A DNA stretch of 64,000 nt, taken from assembly GCF_023343835.1 (NCBI RefSeq), contig NC_064472.1:12453469-12517468 (forward strand). The letters are read 5' to 3'. The notes beneath the pieces were generated by a model that ran no database searches, was not told the origin of the DNA, and was given only the letters and a program-made list of their open reading frames with translations. This document shows positions 1 through 15,300 of this stretch, piece after piece (position 1 is the stretch's first letter; every line of letters starts with the position of its first letter). The position numbers and the translations under genes are program-made. This DNA is from Lagopus muta. Taxonomy: Eukaryota; Chordata; Aves; Galliformes; Phasianidae.

Positions 1-324
1 CAACTATTTCAGCATACTGTATCATAAAAAAAAAAAGATCAATACAAAAAAAAAATTGCACTATGTACCCATTGCCTTTCTTATGCAAAGTCTTTTCTTC
101 TGCAGATTTGAATCCAGGAATATTTTAACAGGTCACACCTTCACTATACAGTGAAAGATGTTTGGCTGCTTACTCACGCATCTTTAAAGTAACTTGAAAC
201 AAATCAGGCTTCAGTTCAGTGTAAAAAGGAAAACATTACAATGTGTGTGTGGGTATATAAATTAAATATAAGATTATCCAGACAGTGTAACATGCATAAC
301 CAGTTTTATGTAATACAAACATAC

Positions 325-3300
325 CAGAAAAATTTTCCATCTGATTCACTGAGAGCTGTGATCGCCTTAGAATCTCTCCTACCAGATGATCACAGAGTCC
401 TTGAGCCTCACATAAGTTATAATGATATAGGTGGCAAAATAATATAGCAAGGTAATATCTACTCTGAAGAAAACACGCTCTTTTTCCTCCTGCATTAAAA
501 CAGGAAAGAAAAAAAAACAAACAAAAACAAACAAAAAAAAAAAACCCAACCAGTCAGAAAAGGAAAAAATAACACCCCAAAAAGTCAGCTAAGGTCTTAA
601 GCTCAGTATTCCTCCTCTTCCAGAAACATATCTATACAAACACCTACCCTGAGAAGCTGAGTATAAGTAAGGAACAGTTGTTCTTTGATACGCAATCTTC
701 CTTCAAACTATAAGCTACTAGTAAGTTATAATCCATAATGATTTCATTTCTGGAGACCTGGCAGTTTTCTAAACAATACAGTATATAACTGTTAAGAGAC
801 AAAGACAGGACAGCTCAAGAAAGCCTATCCTTTAATGAAGGGCTGCCTAAAACACAAAGACATTGCTTTGAGATTCAGAAGGCTTTCAGTATCCTTACTT
901 TCTTCTGCACAATATATTTCTCACAGTAATTAACTAGAAAAACAATTCTTATGACACTTAGGAAGAAGTTCTGTTCTGTTTCAAAATAACTCCTAAATAA
1001 ATTCCTGTCACAAATTTTATTTTGCTCTGTTTATCCTCAACCACTAATACATTTTATTTTACTGTAACTGCCATTGACTTTGTCCATCAGTTTTTCATTG
1101 TTACTTTCTTGCTCAGAAGAACACACTTAGGATTCTCCTGTTCTGAATACTCTACAGCTATAGGAAAACTGGTATCAATGCAGAAATGCAAGAACTTTTC
1201 TTAACATAACTTTTGGCTGGTCCCTATTCACACACTAACTTAAACTGGAACGTGCATCCTTTGCCTGTTTTGCATCCCCTTTTAGGAATCAAGAAAATCA
1301 AGAATAACTGCATACAGTGACAATACACATTCTCCCCTCCCATCACCAGCAAAAAGTTTTCATCCCTTACCCTTTGCCTTAATTTCACAAAGACATCTTC
1401 TCCAAACATCCACAGATTCTCTGTATGAGCCTAAAAGGAATTTCTCCTCCCCTACAAAAACCACACATGCGATCAATCAAAAATTCTATACAGGTAACAT
1501 TTTACATCTGTAAACATACACTCACTTCAGAATTACAGGTTTATGACAAGTAAAAGAATACGTACATCTCCAGCAATTTTTAAAATCTATTACATTACAC
1601 TATATTGAACTGTACGATCAATAGAGGCTGATTGCATTCACATACACTATATGTTCATGTACCATGTTCATGTGTTCCATCACACAAAATGACAACAATT
1701 TCTAAATAGAAATCCAGTTAAGATAACAATCCTCTTGCCCATTCACCTCAAAAGAAGATATCACAAACCAGACTTAACTTTCAGATTCTCTAGGACACGA
1801 TTCATAGCAAAACGTCAGGTTGTTTTTTTTTTAATTTAGCTTTGCAAGCTCCATAGCTTATAATATAATCTACAGGTGTATTGGTACATGAAGTATAAAG
1901 AGAGTTCTGATCAGAATTTTAAGAGAAGTTTAACTGATAACTTATTTTTCAATCTGGTATTCACTGAGTGTCATTGCTTAGACTTAATTTTTTTTGTGTA
2001 CAGGTAACTGTTCAGCTACTAATAGTTGTATTTCTTTCCAAAGTACTAACCAGCTACAGAATTAATCTTGAAGCGTTTTTCTAATATCACTCCTGAGGAC
2101 TGAAGAGTTGCTTGTGTATGGCTTAAAAGCAATGAGACAACATTTTCCTCTTCTATATTCTTGTGTGCTTTTTTGTTCAGTTGGCTCCAATAACGAACCA
2201 CTCTTTCATACAAGAATCGCCACAGGGCAATCAACCTGCAGCTCAAGAAGTAAAACATACACAAAAAAAAAGAAAACAACTGGAGTTCAACTTTTTTCTT
2301 TCTTTTGCATTATATATTCAGCAAACAAACAAACAAAACAGTTTTTCTGACTACAGGGGAAAAATAAACATTTTTGCCCTGCATTTTGCTTTCTGACCAA
2401 TAAACAATGGTAAGTCTTTGCAAATTCAGAAGAATTAGTAACCTTCAAGCACCAGAACACCAGCTTCAAAGTGATTCCCTGCCTGTCTATACAACAGGGA
2501 AATGAAATAACACAGATAAACATCAAAACAGAACATCAGTACCTTTATAAAATCTGGCAAAATATACAATGCAAGCATAACAAGAAGAGCAAAGGCAGAC
2601 CAGCTGTCTGCAGAGCTTCTATCTAGGGCTACCAATTCCCTATAGCCCAACAGAGTACTATCAAATGTATTAGCTCAGATACATAATAAGCCTGTCAGTA
2701 ACAGCTGATACGCACTCCTGTGGACCTGAGAAAGATTACGTAAGATCATACTACATCTGCAGTTCTTTATCACTTCTGCTTCTAATATTTACAGATACAG
2801 AGACAGTCATTGTAATGAATACATTACTCCGTACTTGCAGCACAATTAACCCAAAACAGGGATTACCGTGTCACGGACAATTGAAAGTGTCCCATCAAAT
2901 TTACAGTGAGCTTCATTTTATATTTTAAGCTTATTAAATAAATACTTTCCACTACAGGAAGATGAAATTCTTGAGATACAGTGCTTCTTAGGCATCTCGT
3001 ACAGAAATGAAGAGTCTGCTTGAATGATTAACATACTTCAATTAATTAGATACAATGCTGTCTGGAAACTGTTAGACCAGGACCTGAACCAGTGATTAAG
3101 CACCTGGCAAAGAAGTGTGGCTAGACCTAGGAGCATAGGTACAAGCAGTTCACCCAGGATCCACCCCTCTCTAAACTCACTTAAGGGCCAGTGGCCGACA
3201 GGGAAACATCTTTACTTAGGGATCTCTTCCTTCTGGGAGTTTTCCAGCAAGACCTTATCTTTGAAATGGGGTGAGATAAAATATTCCTTTATAGTTACTG

Positions 3301-6300
3301 GTTTGTGACTTAATACCTTTCTTGAGTTATCCTAAAACTGATCAGAGGCAATTACATACCACTATTCCATACAGTACCAATTGTATTTTCCAAGCAGCAG
3401 AACGCTCCAGATGGTTTGTACCATTTCTATAATTGAATACAAAGTTTGCTAACCAAAACTATAGATATATTACAAGCAACCAGCCTTTTGGCTTCACTGA
3501 GTTCAGAATTTCTGCTTGGGAGGAAGGGGACTGAGTAACAGACAGTAAAAATACCATGAACTGTGAAACATGCTGTAGGTATGAGCCTTCATCTGCACAC
3601 ATTTCAAGATTATGCCCCCAGCACAAGAAAGCTATAGAGCCCTTGAAAAAGGTCTAGAGGAGGGCCACTAAGATGATCAGAGGTCTGGACCACCTCTCCT
3701 ATGAGGAAAGGTTGAGGGAACTGGGCTTGTTTAGCTTGGAGAAGAGACAGCTCTGGGGAGACCTCATTGTGGCCTTCCAGTACTTGAAGGGAGCCACTGA
3801 ACAGAAGGGGGAATGACACAGACTGATAGTGATAGGACATGGGGGAATGATTTTAAACTAAGACAGGAAGATTTAGGTTGGATATTAGGAGGAAATTTTT
3901 CACACAGAGGGTACTGACACACTGGAACAGGTTGTCCAAGGAGGTTGCAGATGCCCCATCCCTGGAGGCATTCAAGGCCAGGCTGGATGTGGCTCTGGGC
4001 AGCCTGGTCTGGTGGTTGGTGACCCTGCGCACATAGCAGGGGGGTTGAAAAGAGATGACCTTTGAGGTCCTTTTCAACCCAGTCCATTCGATGATTATTA
4101 CGCTTTCTCACAGAGCATAACAACAAAAAAAAAAACCAAAAGAATGTTGTAATTACTATATAACTGAAAAATACAGTTATTTTAATATCTCTTTCATGCA
4201 AACTTCGTTCATACCTTTTTTCTGTTTTTGACTCGCAGTTCAGTGCTTGAGGATGCTCTCCAAGCACAGATTTCAGTGAGCTGAATTCCTGAGTTGCGCT
4301 CTCATCCAGAAATAGAAATACAGGCACAATGAATGAATCAAGCTCCACAAGACTATTAACACCAGGAGATGCAAACAAGTTCTCATACTGTGGTATGCAA
4401 GTGCTACTTAGAGTATGAGAAACCATCTTCAAAAGACAGAAGCATGCCAAAAGATTTTTTGAGAACAACTGACCTTGTTTCTGAACAAGCATAAGTTTCA
4501 GTGTTTGCAACGTTAGCTTTGCCACATGCCCAGTCATACCGGCTCTTGAATGCCAGTGGAAGACACTTAAACACAGCTGAAAGTATTTTAAAACACAATG
4601 AATCCAGTGGGAATTCTTCACAGATTTATTTAAAAATGCATCCTGGTTTAGCGAAGAACATTCTACAAACTGAAGAATGTTGAAAAAATGGGTAATGCAG
4701 CTTACTGTGTAATTCAGAAAAGTATCTCTTTCTTCAATATTTTTTGAAATCCCTATCTGCCATGCAGTAATAAGACTCCTCTGAACAGAGTTCAGTTCTA
4801 CTGGTAACGTGTCTTTCTCTTCAGTACTGTCTTTTGCATGAATAGTATCAAACATTGATGCAAATTCTATCTGGCCTTGATCAGCTTTACCAACAAAAGA
4901 AAGGACTCTTTGGCTGAAGATGTTAGAAGAGCTATTGTGAAACAGTTTTTCATCATCAGATTCATCTTCATAATCCTAAACCAGGGAAGAAAAAAAAAAA
5001 AAAAAAATAACCAAAACAAGTTTAATTCAAATCTACTACCAGAGCACAGTCTACAAAAATCACTACTTACTGATTTTCACAAATAAAAGTTTTATTTGTA
5101 AATTGCTTAATTGCTAACACATCTAATCCATTTGCAGTTTCACTAGAGCACTTGTTAAAAATCTTATTTGCAACAGTTATGCAGATAAAAATAAAATTAC
5201 CAAACTAAAAAGAAAAGTCACAGCATAGGGAAAGTGAAAACTTTTATTTAGCCTAGAATTAGAGGTAGGATTTTTTTCAGATAACTGTAAAATATAGTAT
5301 CATTCAACAAAAGCTCAAAAAGTGAAAGCATGTAATGGAATTGAGAAAGGCTGTACAGTGACTTTGATCACAGAGCTGTTTTTGCATAAGATACAGGTAG
5401 ATTTTTGGAATTGAATAAAGATTTATCTGAAACTGAGAATAGATAATTGATTTCCCTAGGATCAAAAGAAATTTCTTAGGATAATATACTGCATTACTGT
5501 ACCTTACAGCCTCAATATATATACTGTGATGTAATATTTCATTATACAGTGCAGCTGAAGACTTTAAGCTACAAATAGATGTAATTATATTAGTATGCTT
5601 TTTTTTCAGAAAGTTTAAAATCATCACTGGAAAAAAAAAAGTTGAAAAAACTGCATTCCTTGCTCCTAAACTGAAAATGAGAGCTTATTTTTTTAAATAC
5701 TTAGTAAGGGCAAATGTACAAAAACTGTTATTTTAGGGGTAAAAAAAATCTTTACAGTTAGAATATGATATGAAGAAATCATTTCCATAATTAGAAAAAC
5801 ACAATTATGTACCAGTAAGTCCGTGGCTTTCTGACTCACTTCTGTTGTGTCCTCTTCCAGAAATTTTGGGACACGGAAGAAGATGGAGGTATGGTTTTGT
5901 GTGTGTTTCAAAAGGCTGTCTTTTAAAGACAACAGGGATCGTAAACACAGATGTCTCCCTTTAGTCTAAAAGAAACAATAATGCAAAACATTATTTGTCT
6001 CTAAATCAAACTACACACTTAGGAAATAAAAAAAGGAAACTGATCTCATTTAAGAAGCTTCAGTTTTAAAGTGCCATGCAGAAAGGGAGAACAGGTAAGG
6101 AAGTATACATATTCACAGAGAAACAAACTATCACTTGAACATGCTTTGGAATTCTGCATTTTTCTTAGCATCTGGTAACTTCTTACATTGAAACAATCTG
6201 CTTTCCTGATCCCTCAAATAACCCGGCTCGTTAGATAGCGTTTATGTCCTTGCATCTTAATAGCAACATCTCTCCACATTCTCAAATTCTTGCTCACTGT

Positions 6301-9300
6301 CCTAGCTCATAAGTGAATACCAATATATTCCTCTTCTTCAAAAATTCAAAATTCAAATTTAAAGTCATTTGAAGATGTGTGATATTCCAACAGCAAACAC
6401 AAAAATTCTCAGTATCTATTATATCACAGAGTTAGGTAATTGGCAACAAATGCAGAACATTTTATTTCAAAGGTTTCTGTTTTCCCAGACTTAGCTCTAT
6501 TGAGTGGTGATATAAACAAATATTTTAGCAAGCCTTAGTTAACAATATAAATACAAAATAAATACAGGCAGTACCACTTGGACAGCTACTGATTCTCTAA
6601 AATAGCAGCAATCTGGGGACAAAGGTTTTACAGAATCTTTTCTGCATCATTCTAAAAAGATGAGTAGAGCAGAGTTGAGCAGAACCTGTCAACTTTTTGA
6701 ACCAATTTCACTGTCAAAGAAACTCAGCAAAATTTTTCACAAGTTTCAGAAAGAATATGTTGTGACAATTCAGAGTGTGCTCATTATACTTTTCTGAAAT
6801 AATAGATAATAATATTCAGAGTTTTCCAGATCAACTCTATTCTTGAAATGGCTTTCTAACTCAAAAGAATTTATACTAATTTCACAATAAACTGAGGTAC
6901 TCTGTTTGAGAAACTGCATTTCTATATATATGAAGTTTTATTTTACTTAACAATACATGTGAAAAACTCATAATCCTACCTGAGAGTTCATGAGATTCCT
7001 ACGGACATTTTCAAGCCGTTGCGTTGAATCAAGCAAAAGGGATTTTAAAAATCCCACTGGTGAAATGTTGTTATGAAATCTTAGCACTGTTATCATGAAT
7101 CCATCAGAAACAATGAGGTAGGGTAATCTTGAGTGACAGGCAACAGAAAACCTCTGTCTCATAAGATCACTTTCAGAAGCTGAAGATCCAAGTGTCTGAC
7201 TGGAGTCTTGACACAAAGAGTTGTGCTGTCTAAAATAAGGACATTTCAATATAGGATGTAAAAATCACATGAATAATATTCATTACTAATAATTATTATT
7301 AATAGAATAAAGAAGAAATAAACTTGTGTCCTCAGCTCCATGTTCTTCTTGTGCTGGGGGCCCCAGAACTGGACACAGTACACCAGGTGGGGTAAGAGCA
7401 GAGCAGAGCGGCAGAATAACATCCCTTGACCTGCTGGTCACGCTTCTCTTGATGCAAGCCAGGATACAGCTGGCCTTCTGAGTTGCAAGTGCACGTTGCT
7501 GACTCATGCTGAGTCTTTCATCAATACCTCCAAATCCTTCTCCTCAGGGCTGCTCTCAAGCCACTCTCTGCCCAATCTGTATCTCTGCTTGGGATTGCCC
7601 TGACCCAGTGCAGGACCTTGCCCTTGGCCTTCTTGAATTTCATGAGGTTCTAATGGGCCCACCTCTCTCTCAGAGCCTTTCCAGGTCCCTCTGGATAGGA
7701 TCCCTGCCCTCCAGCATGTGAAGTGCACCATTCAGCTTGGTGTCATCTGCAAACTTGCTGAGGGTGCATTTGATCCCACTACAGAGGTGTTAAACAGCAT
7801 TAGTCCCAGCACCAATCCCTGACACCTTGTAAGGAAATGTCTAAGTTTTCAAACGATTAGCGCTGTTAACACTGTTTAATAACACTGTTTACGCTTGCAA
7901 GATGCTAGTATATCACTGCAGTTGTGAGTTAGTTTATAATTTTTCCTTAAATTCGCTGAGTACTATAGAAATACTTAAAGCTGTTTAAGTATTAAATGTT
8001 TTTCCCCAATTTGACTTTAAACCTCTGTACCACACACTCTTTTCTGAGTCTTATTGTGTGTAACAAGTCCTTGAAAATTAAGTCCAACTTTCAGTACATG
8101 TGTATGAAAAATAAAAAACCCTCAAGATTTGAATCTTGAAGTACCTTCACTACGTACCCATAATTAAGGTATTTTAATGCATTTCAGTAAGTGAATTCTT
8201 AACCAGACAGTTTAAGAAGGTATTATGCTTTTGAATGTTTTCATGAGATACAACATTATATGTTATTGGACTTTCAGAAATAACAAAGTGAAAAGAACAC
8301 AGTAACACAACAATGCAATAATGTATCAGTAATACATCACTGCTTCTTGTTAATACACACACATTTGCCCTTCACGAACACATGGGTTCGTGAAGGGCAG
8401 GTCCTGCTTGACCAACCTGATCTCCTTCTATGATCTAGTGACCCATCTGGTGGATGAGGCTGTTGCTGTGGTCTACCTAGACTTCAGCAAAGCCTTTGAC
8501 ACTGTCTCCCACAGCATTCTCCTGCAGAAGCTGGCAGCCCGAGACTTGGATGGGTACACTCTTGGCTGGGTGAGGAGCTGGCTGGAGGGCCAGGCACAGA
8601 GAGTGGTGGTGAATGGAGTCAAATCCAGCTGGCTACTGGTCACGAGTGGTGTTCCGCAGGGGTCGGTGCTGGGGCCTGTCCTCTTCAATATCGTTATTGA
8701 TGACCTGGATGAGGGCATTGAGTGCACCCTCAGTAAATTCGCAGATGACACCAAATTGGCTGGAAGTGTGGATCTGCCTGGGGGTAGCGAGGCCATACAG
8801 AGGGACCTGGACAGGCTGGAGAGCTGGGCTGAAGCCAATGGGATGAGTTTCAACAAGGCCAAATGCCGGGTCCTGCACTTCGGCTACAACAACCCCAGGC
8901 GACGCTACAGGCTTGGGGTGGTGTGGCTGGAGGACTGCGTAGAGGAAATGGACCTGGGGGTATTGATTGATGCTCGGCTGAACATGAGCTGACAGTGTGC
9001 CCAGGTGGCCAAGAAGGCCAATGGCATCCTGGCTTGCATCAGAAACAGCGTTGCAAGCAGGAGCAGAGAGGTGATTGTTCCCCTATATTCAGCACTCGTG
9101 AGGCCGCACCTCGAGTACTGTGTCCAGTTTTGGGCCCCTCACTGCAAGAAAGATATTGAGGCCCTGGAACATGTTCAAAGGAGGGCAACAAAGCTGGTGA
9201 GGGGTCTGGAACACAGGGCTTATGAGGAGAGGCTGAAGGAGCTGGGAATGTTCAGCCTGGAGAAGAAGAGGCTCAGGGGAGACCTTACTGCTCTCCATAA

Positions 9301-12300
9301 GTACCTGAAGGGAGGTTGTAGTGAGCTGGGGGTCGGCCTCTTCTCTCGTGTCATCAGTGATAGGACTGGAGGGAATGGCTTCAAGCTACGGCAGGGGAGA
9401 TTCAGGCTGGACATGAGGAAGTATTACTTTTCAGAAAGGGTGGTCAGGCACTGGAATGGACTGCCCAGGGAGGTGGTGGAATCACCGAGCCTGGGGGTGT
9501 TCAAGGAAAGACTGGATGTTGTGTTGAGGGACATGGTTTAGTAGGAGCTATTGGGAATAGGTGAACGGTTGGACTGGATGAGCTTTTAGGTCTTTTCCAA
9601 CCTTGGTGATTCTATGATTCTATGATTTTCAATACAGTAAAGTTCAGATTCCATTCTATTTCTTCCAGGTATTCAGAATGTGTTATTTTTTTGTAACCTC
9701 TGATCTCCTTTTTAAGGTGTTAACTACAGATTCTTACATCCCCCTATACAACCAGCAGCTGAATTTCAAAATTTAGAAAACTGGAGTACAAATATTAAAA
9801 ATCTTAGTTTTTGATCATGCACATGTCATTTACAAGATCTGAGATGGAAACAAGGCGAAGTTCTGTAAGTAAAATTTGAAAAGAATAGAGAAATATCACT
9901 GGATTAAAATAAATGTACATTTTTAGTACTGGTATAAGTTTAGTTTCTTTCCATATCACAAACACATGCTACTTTTAATTACTATCAAATTCAAACAACT
10001 GAAATAAAACAAGTCAAATAACATATACTCACATTATCAGTATGCCAATTTTTCATCACGACAAACCCATTACAAGAAATAGAAGAGAACTACGAATGAG
10101 AAACAGATATTGAAAGGAGACATAAAAAGTACAAGACTGAACTTGAAAGATGAAGTTTAAATTTGCAGTAGGTTTGAAAGTGAAGTACGATAATCAGACA
10201 AAGATATATAGATATTTTCAAATCCTTTTACCTGTATGTTATTAGTGGATGAATTGGAATAAACTCTGCTGGTCCAAATTCTACAGAGCAGCCAGAAGTA
10301 ATCAAGGTCAGCAATTCACCCATACCAGTCAACAAAATCAAAGATCCACGCTTTAACATGCAAGCCAAGAAAAGGCTATCAGGAGTCCAACTCATGTCAC
10401 CGACCCAGTAAGACCTAGATAGGGTAGGAAAAATTTTTTTTTCCTGTCAAATCTCTCCATCAAATCTTAGGTTAACTTTATTAAAATAAACAAACACAAA
10501 CAAAAACATCCCCCTCAAAGACACAAACAAACAAAAACAAACAAACAAACAAAAAAGCACAACAAAATCAGAAATAAGATCAATTTCTTACCTGATAAAC
10601 TTGGATGGGACAGTGCTACTCTTGCTACTGCAACCTTTAACACTACCCGAAATAGTTACAAAATTCAGGGTGTTTAAAAACAGAATTTGAGTTGCCTAAA
10701 ATAAGAAAGTAAATGTTAAAAACAAAAACAAGCTATTAAGTGTTTACATCAAAATTTTAATTGCTTTAAAAGCAATTTATATCAGCAAGTTACATGCTAC
10801 ATCTGATGTCCTGGAAATACTACTCCATGTCACTGTGCCACCACATTTCAATAATTAATATTATTTAGATTATTAATTAGTTTGTATACCTACTTCTACA
10901 TTGAAAAGTAGTTAAACATTGATTACGTATTGAGTATATAATTGATATATATATATATTTATTCTATTTGACATTTTTTTCCTAAACTCTCAAAATGCAA
11001 CTTTTCCTGTTTTGTTGGTGAATAACTGAAGGTTGTAAAGACTGTGTTATTCCATCCCTGTATGCTAAACACCACAGAGCATTAACACTAAAAACTGCAT
11101 CAGGATTTGGCTCAGATTTAACCTGTCATTTATTAGGAGGAATAACAGAATTTCATGCCTATCAATATCAATATGAATATAATCACATGTACCAATATGA
11201 ATCTTGAAAATCCCATCTAAAATTTGTTATTAATTTCCTTTTACCAGACTTAATTCAAGTGCAACTATTAATTACTGCCTATTATTCATACCTTAGGATC
11301 AATTTGGTTAACAGCTACTGCAAGAAAGAGTCCATCTCTTGCAAATGCAGACAGCAAAGCTCCTCTTGACTTTATAGATACACACTGAGGCACTAAATTA
11401 ACAAGAGAACAAGTCTGCTGTACCCAGTGGATCTGGTATGGCGAAGAACTGAATTTCAAAAAAAACAAAACAAAACAAAACAAAAGAGATAATTTAGATA
11501 TGCCAAGTGGAATGACTCATACATTGTAAATAAAACATGACAGACAAAAACATGAAACATGCACAAGAAAAAAATCCCACTAATTTCCTTATTAAACCTT
11601 ACAAATTAGAAGAATTTATAAAAGTTTAAGCAGATTTTTATGGAATAGAAGTTTATGTTAATACATAGAACAGTTAAACATAGATCAATGCTACAGAACT
11701 AAGACTAGCATTCTAGCCAGGAAATTGCTCAGACAGCATACTGAGATCTAACATAGGACTACTCAATAGTATGAATATGAAAATAAACTGTATGCTATTC
11801 TAAATAAAAAAACTAAGATTTGAAACATGACAGAAACAAAAGAGATTACAAAAACTAATTGCATGTGAATGTAAATGCAGTTCTGAAATCTCACCATAAA
11901 ATACATTTAATACAATCTTTCTCTTACGTTAGTGAACTTAAATAACTTTGAGTGTACCTGGCATATTTAAAGCCATTTTCATGCCAGCGAAGAATCAAAA
12001 ACGTTAAAACCAAACAATCGTCAGAGTAAAACACAAAAGAGCACAAACAACAATCACCTAGTACCTGTGAAGAAAAAGAAAGACAAAATAAACTCCAGAT
12101 CCTGGTTGTACATTAATGTACTTTTACATTAATCAAAATAGATACTAGGTTAAAATAACAAAATACTGTCATTCATAAATTTAAGGAAGACAAGAATATA
12201 ATAGGCTAGATGAACTTTGACCTGATCCAGCAAGGCCATTCTTACGTTGTCATTAAATTTCATACAAAATGAATGATGAAATGTATATGCAACAAAGAGC

Positions 12301-15300
12301 CAATCATGACTCACTCTAGCTTCTGCTGCTCAAACTTACTCAAGAGATGAGATGATTGTTTTCATGTGGGAATGACCAACCCCCACCCCACATGCAGCCC
12401 AGCTCCAGCCCCGCATCACCTGCAGCTCTGCCTGCCAAGCAGCCCAGCCTGGCCCCGCAGTGGCCAAACACTGGTGTGTGATGAGCACTGCCTGAGCTGC
12501 AGCCGGGGCGTGAGGAGGGTACAGTGCAGTGCAGCTCAACTGACAGCAAAGAGTTCTGTGCCTTTTGGTTCACTGGCTGAACACAGTCCTGTGAGCAGCA
12601 GAAAATACACTGCCATGCTTCCCCTTTTTGATAAAGGCATTTGAGAACAGGCTTCAAGATCGCTGAAAAATAATCCTCATTTTTTGGTCTATCTGTAACT
12701 CCACTTTCAAGTGACATAAATACATGACCTGAGAATTTTCATATGGAGTGCAGAGAGCTGCAGTCAGACATTCAATTCAAAAATCTGAGGACTCTTTCGT
12801 AAACCCCATTGTACCAGAGAAGAACATCCCTCCCTTCACAATCACGCCTTATTCGTGTCATCACTTTTTGGCAGCACGCACATTGGTGACCAACTGTTTT
12901 CAAGGCTGAAGTACCAGAGGAGTAAAATTTCATCAAAAATTTCCTGAGATCAAAAATTCCATCAAAAATCCTTGAGAGCTCACTAAGAATTGTAGGCACT
13001 GTCATGGAACCAGGGGTTGATGCATTAGCTTCACAAAATCAAGTCATGTATCCCACTAGTTCTGCGTTGCTCTTTTTTTTTTTTTTAAGAAAATATAAAA
13101 GATTAAAATAAGTTTTATTATTTATATACTTGAACTGTTTAACATACTTTATGAGGGTTGCTCAAAATACAATGCCTGCCATTTTATAACACCGGCCCGT
13201 GGTGTCCAAGGCAGATGTCGGTGTTATGGCAGTGGAGGCTGAACCTTCCCACCAATACTCTGCTACATATGGTTGCCATGAGATAGATGGCAGCAGAGGG
13301 GCAGTCTGACATGGAAGTGCAGATGAAGGTGTGCCACTGAATTCTTCCATGCAGAAAAAATGGCATCCACTGACATTCATCGACACTTATGAACATTTAT
13401 GGAGACCAATCAGTGGTTGCGTGCACAGTGAGGCAGTGTGTCATGCATTTCAGCAGTGGTGACAGCAACAGTGGGTCCCCTTTGCTGGTGCAGATTTTTA
13501 CTAGCACAGCATACAGGTTCCTATTTGTTGATGATGAAAGTGCACAGCTAGTGGATGTGACTACACTGAAAAATAATGCCTTGTAGCTGAGATTTTGCTC
13601 TATTGAATAGTGTTACTGCACTCTTTATATCAGTTGTAATTTCCATGGAAATAAATAGGAGGCATTAGTTTCGAAGCAGCCCTGTGTATGCAGTCCAAAC
13701 CTATTTCTGTTCAATTACTGTGGCCCAGGCAAGCCAAAAGGTTTTTTTTTTTTGTTTTTTTTTTTTACCTCATTTTGTAAGAAAGCAGCATGAACTCCAA
13801 TTTCTTTTTCTTCGGTAGAAGGCAACATGACTGATTCAGTAGGCAAAATTTGAGTCCACCGCCCAGAAGACTTTTTAAAAGAGAGTGTGTTTCCATATTC
13901 TGTACTCTCCCACAAAAAGACACATGCTGTAGGAGTAGTTAATAGTGCCCTTCTGCCATCTCCAGACACATACAAATACAATTTCATCAAACACTCTAGA
14001 AAAAACAGTAAACACCAGAATTATTTTTGATCCTTTGCTAGATTTGGACTTAAAAAGAACAGGAAAATTACTTTCACCTCTATCATAAAAAATTCAAGTG
14101 CCTCCTTAAGTACCTCTGATTTCCAACCTCATCATTAATGCTAGACCTTTGCCAGCAGTAAAGTCAGAGGGGATGCCTGTTCTTACGGATTTTGTGTTAT
14201 CTTCCCCAGGACACTCAACCATCAGAAACGGTCTTTCCCAACCTACCCCTCCTATGAAAACTACAAATAAATGCATAAAAGCCCTGCTTTTTTATTACCC
14301 TCAACTCCTAAATGCATGTATTCCTCAAAATAACAAATCGCTTCTACACTACTTCATTTTCTAACCTGATGTCAGTGAGATTATCCAGTAACGTGATATT
14401 TAAATGATATGCAACTTAGTACTAAATTTGCAAATATATGCCTTCGTAATAGTCTCTCTAATCACTGCTTATCAGAAAATCCTACCTAGAAAATAAACCT
14501 AAAATGATGCAGACAGCAGTTAAATCAGATGTATATCTTCTCCAAGGTACTTATAACTAAATAAAGAATATTTTTCTACAATTGATAACTAACCATTGCA
14601 AACAAAATATAAACTGTACTTAAAAATGGATGACAGTTTATACATTTTTTTGCATTTAGAAATCTGTATTATTTAAGTAACAAAAAGGACATTTGTCACA
14701 GTCTAGTTTGCAGACAAGTGATAGAAATGCAAAACAATACTAGGATACTAGTACTTTTAACTAGGATACTAGCTTTTACCTTGTGCAAGAACAAGAGAGA
14801 CTTTTGCCTCATTTTTCAAAAGACAAACCGAAAAACACTTACCTTGTGCTGCTGCAGCTACCTTCCTGGACTCTTCAATTGCTGGTATTATTGTTAAACA
14901 GTCCTGGTCTTTATTCCAAAGAAATAACTCTCCTGTTGTAAGTAATCCTGCCAGCCAAGCGCCTGCACTCATCAGGGGAGAGATATTTTGAAGCACATTA
15001 TTATGAAGAACTTAAAATTGCTTTCCATTGTAGCCACAATTCTAAAGCTGAAAGTGAACTGGAACATATTTCAGGTATTATACCTTTCTCAATTGTTAAA
15101 ACTAAATATACTGGGTTTATAATACATGAAACAGTATACTTAACCATTTTCTGATGTTGTTAAGACAACCACATTTTTTAACAATGATTGCAGCTGGGGA
15201 ATTTTCTTCTTTGTCTTCCCTGATGCAAGATTAATTTCATTTATACGTTTATCATCTAGAAGAAAAACAGCTTCTTTTTCCTGTTAAAAGAAAAGAGCAT

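Larger units (their letters stand above)
490..4214. other. CPLANE1 introns 11-13
   Basis: Introns 490-1370, 1452-2050 and 2236-4214. The last holds the ancient LTR (3059-3310) and a CR1 (3613-4105). The rest is AT-rich, with homopurine runs near 505-545, and shows nothing recognisable. Confidence 0.6.

Noticed and set aside
3764-4214. Continuation of the long minus-strand ORF past CPLANE1 exon 11
   Set aside because: A GT donor at 4209-4214 and homology end the exon at 4215. The rest is read-through into intron and CR1.
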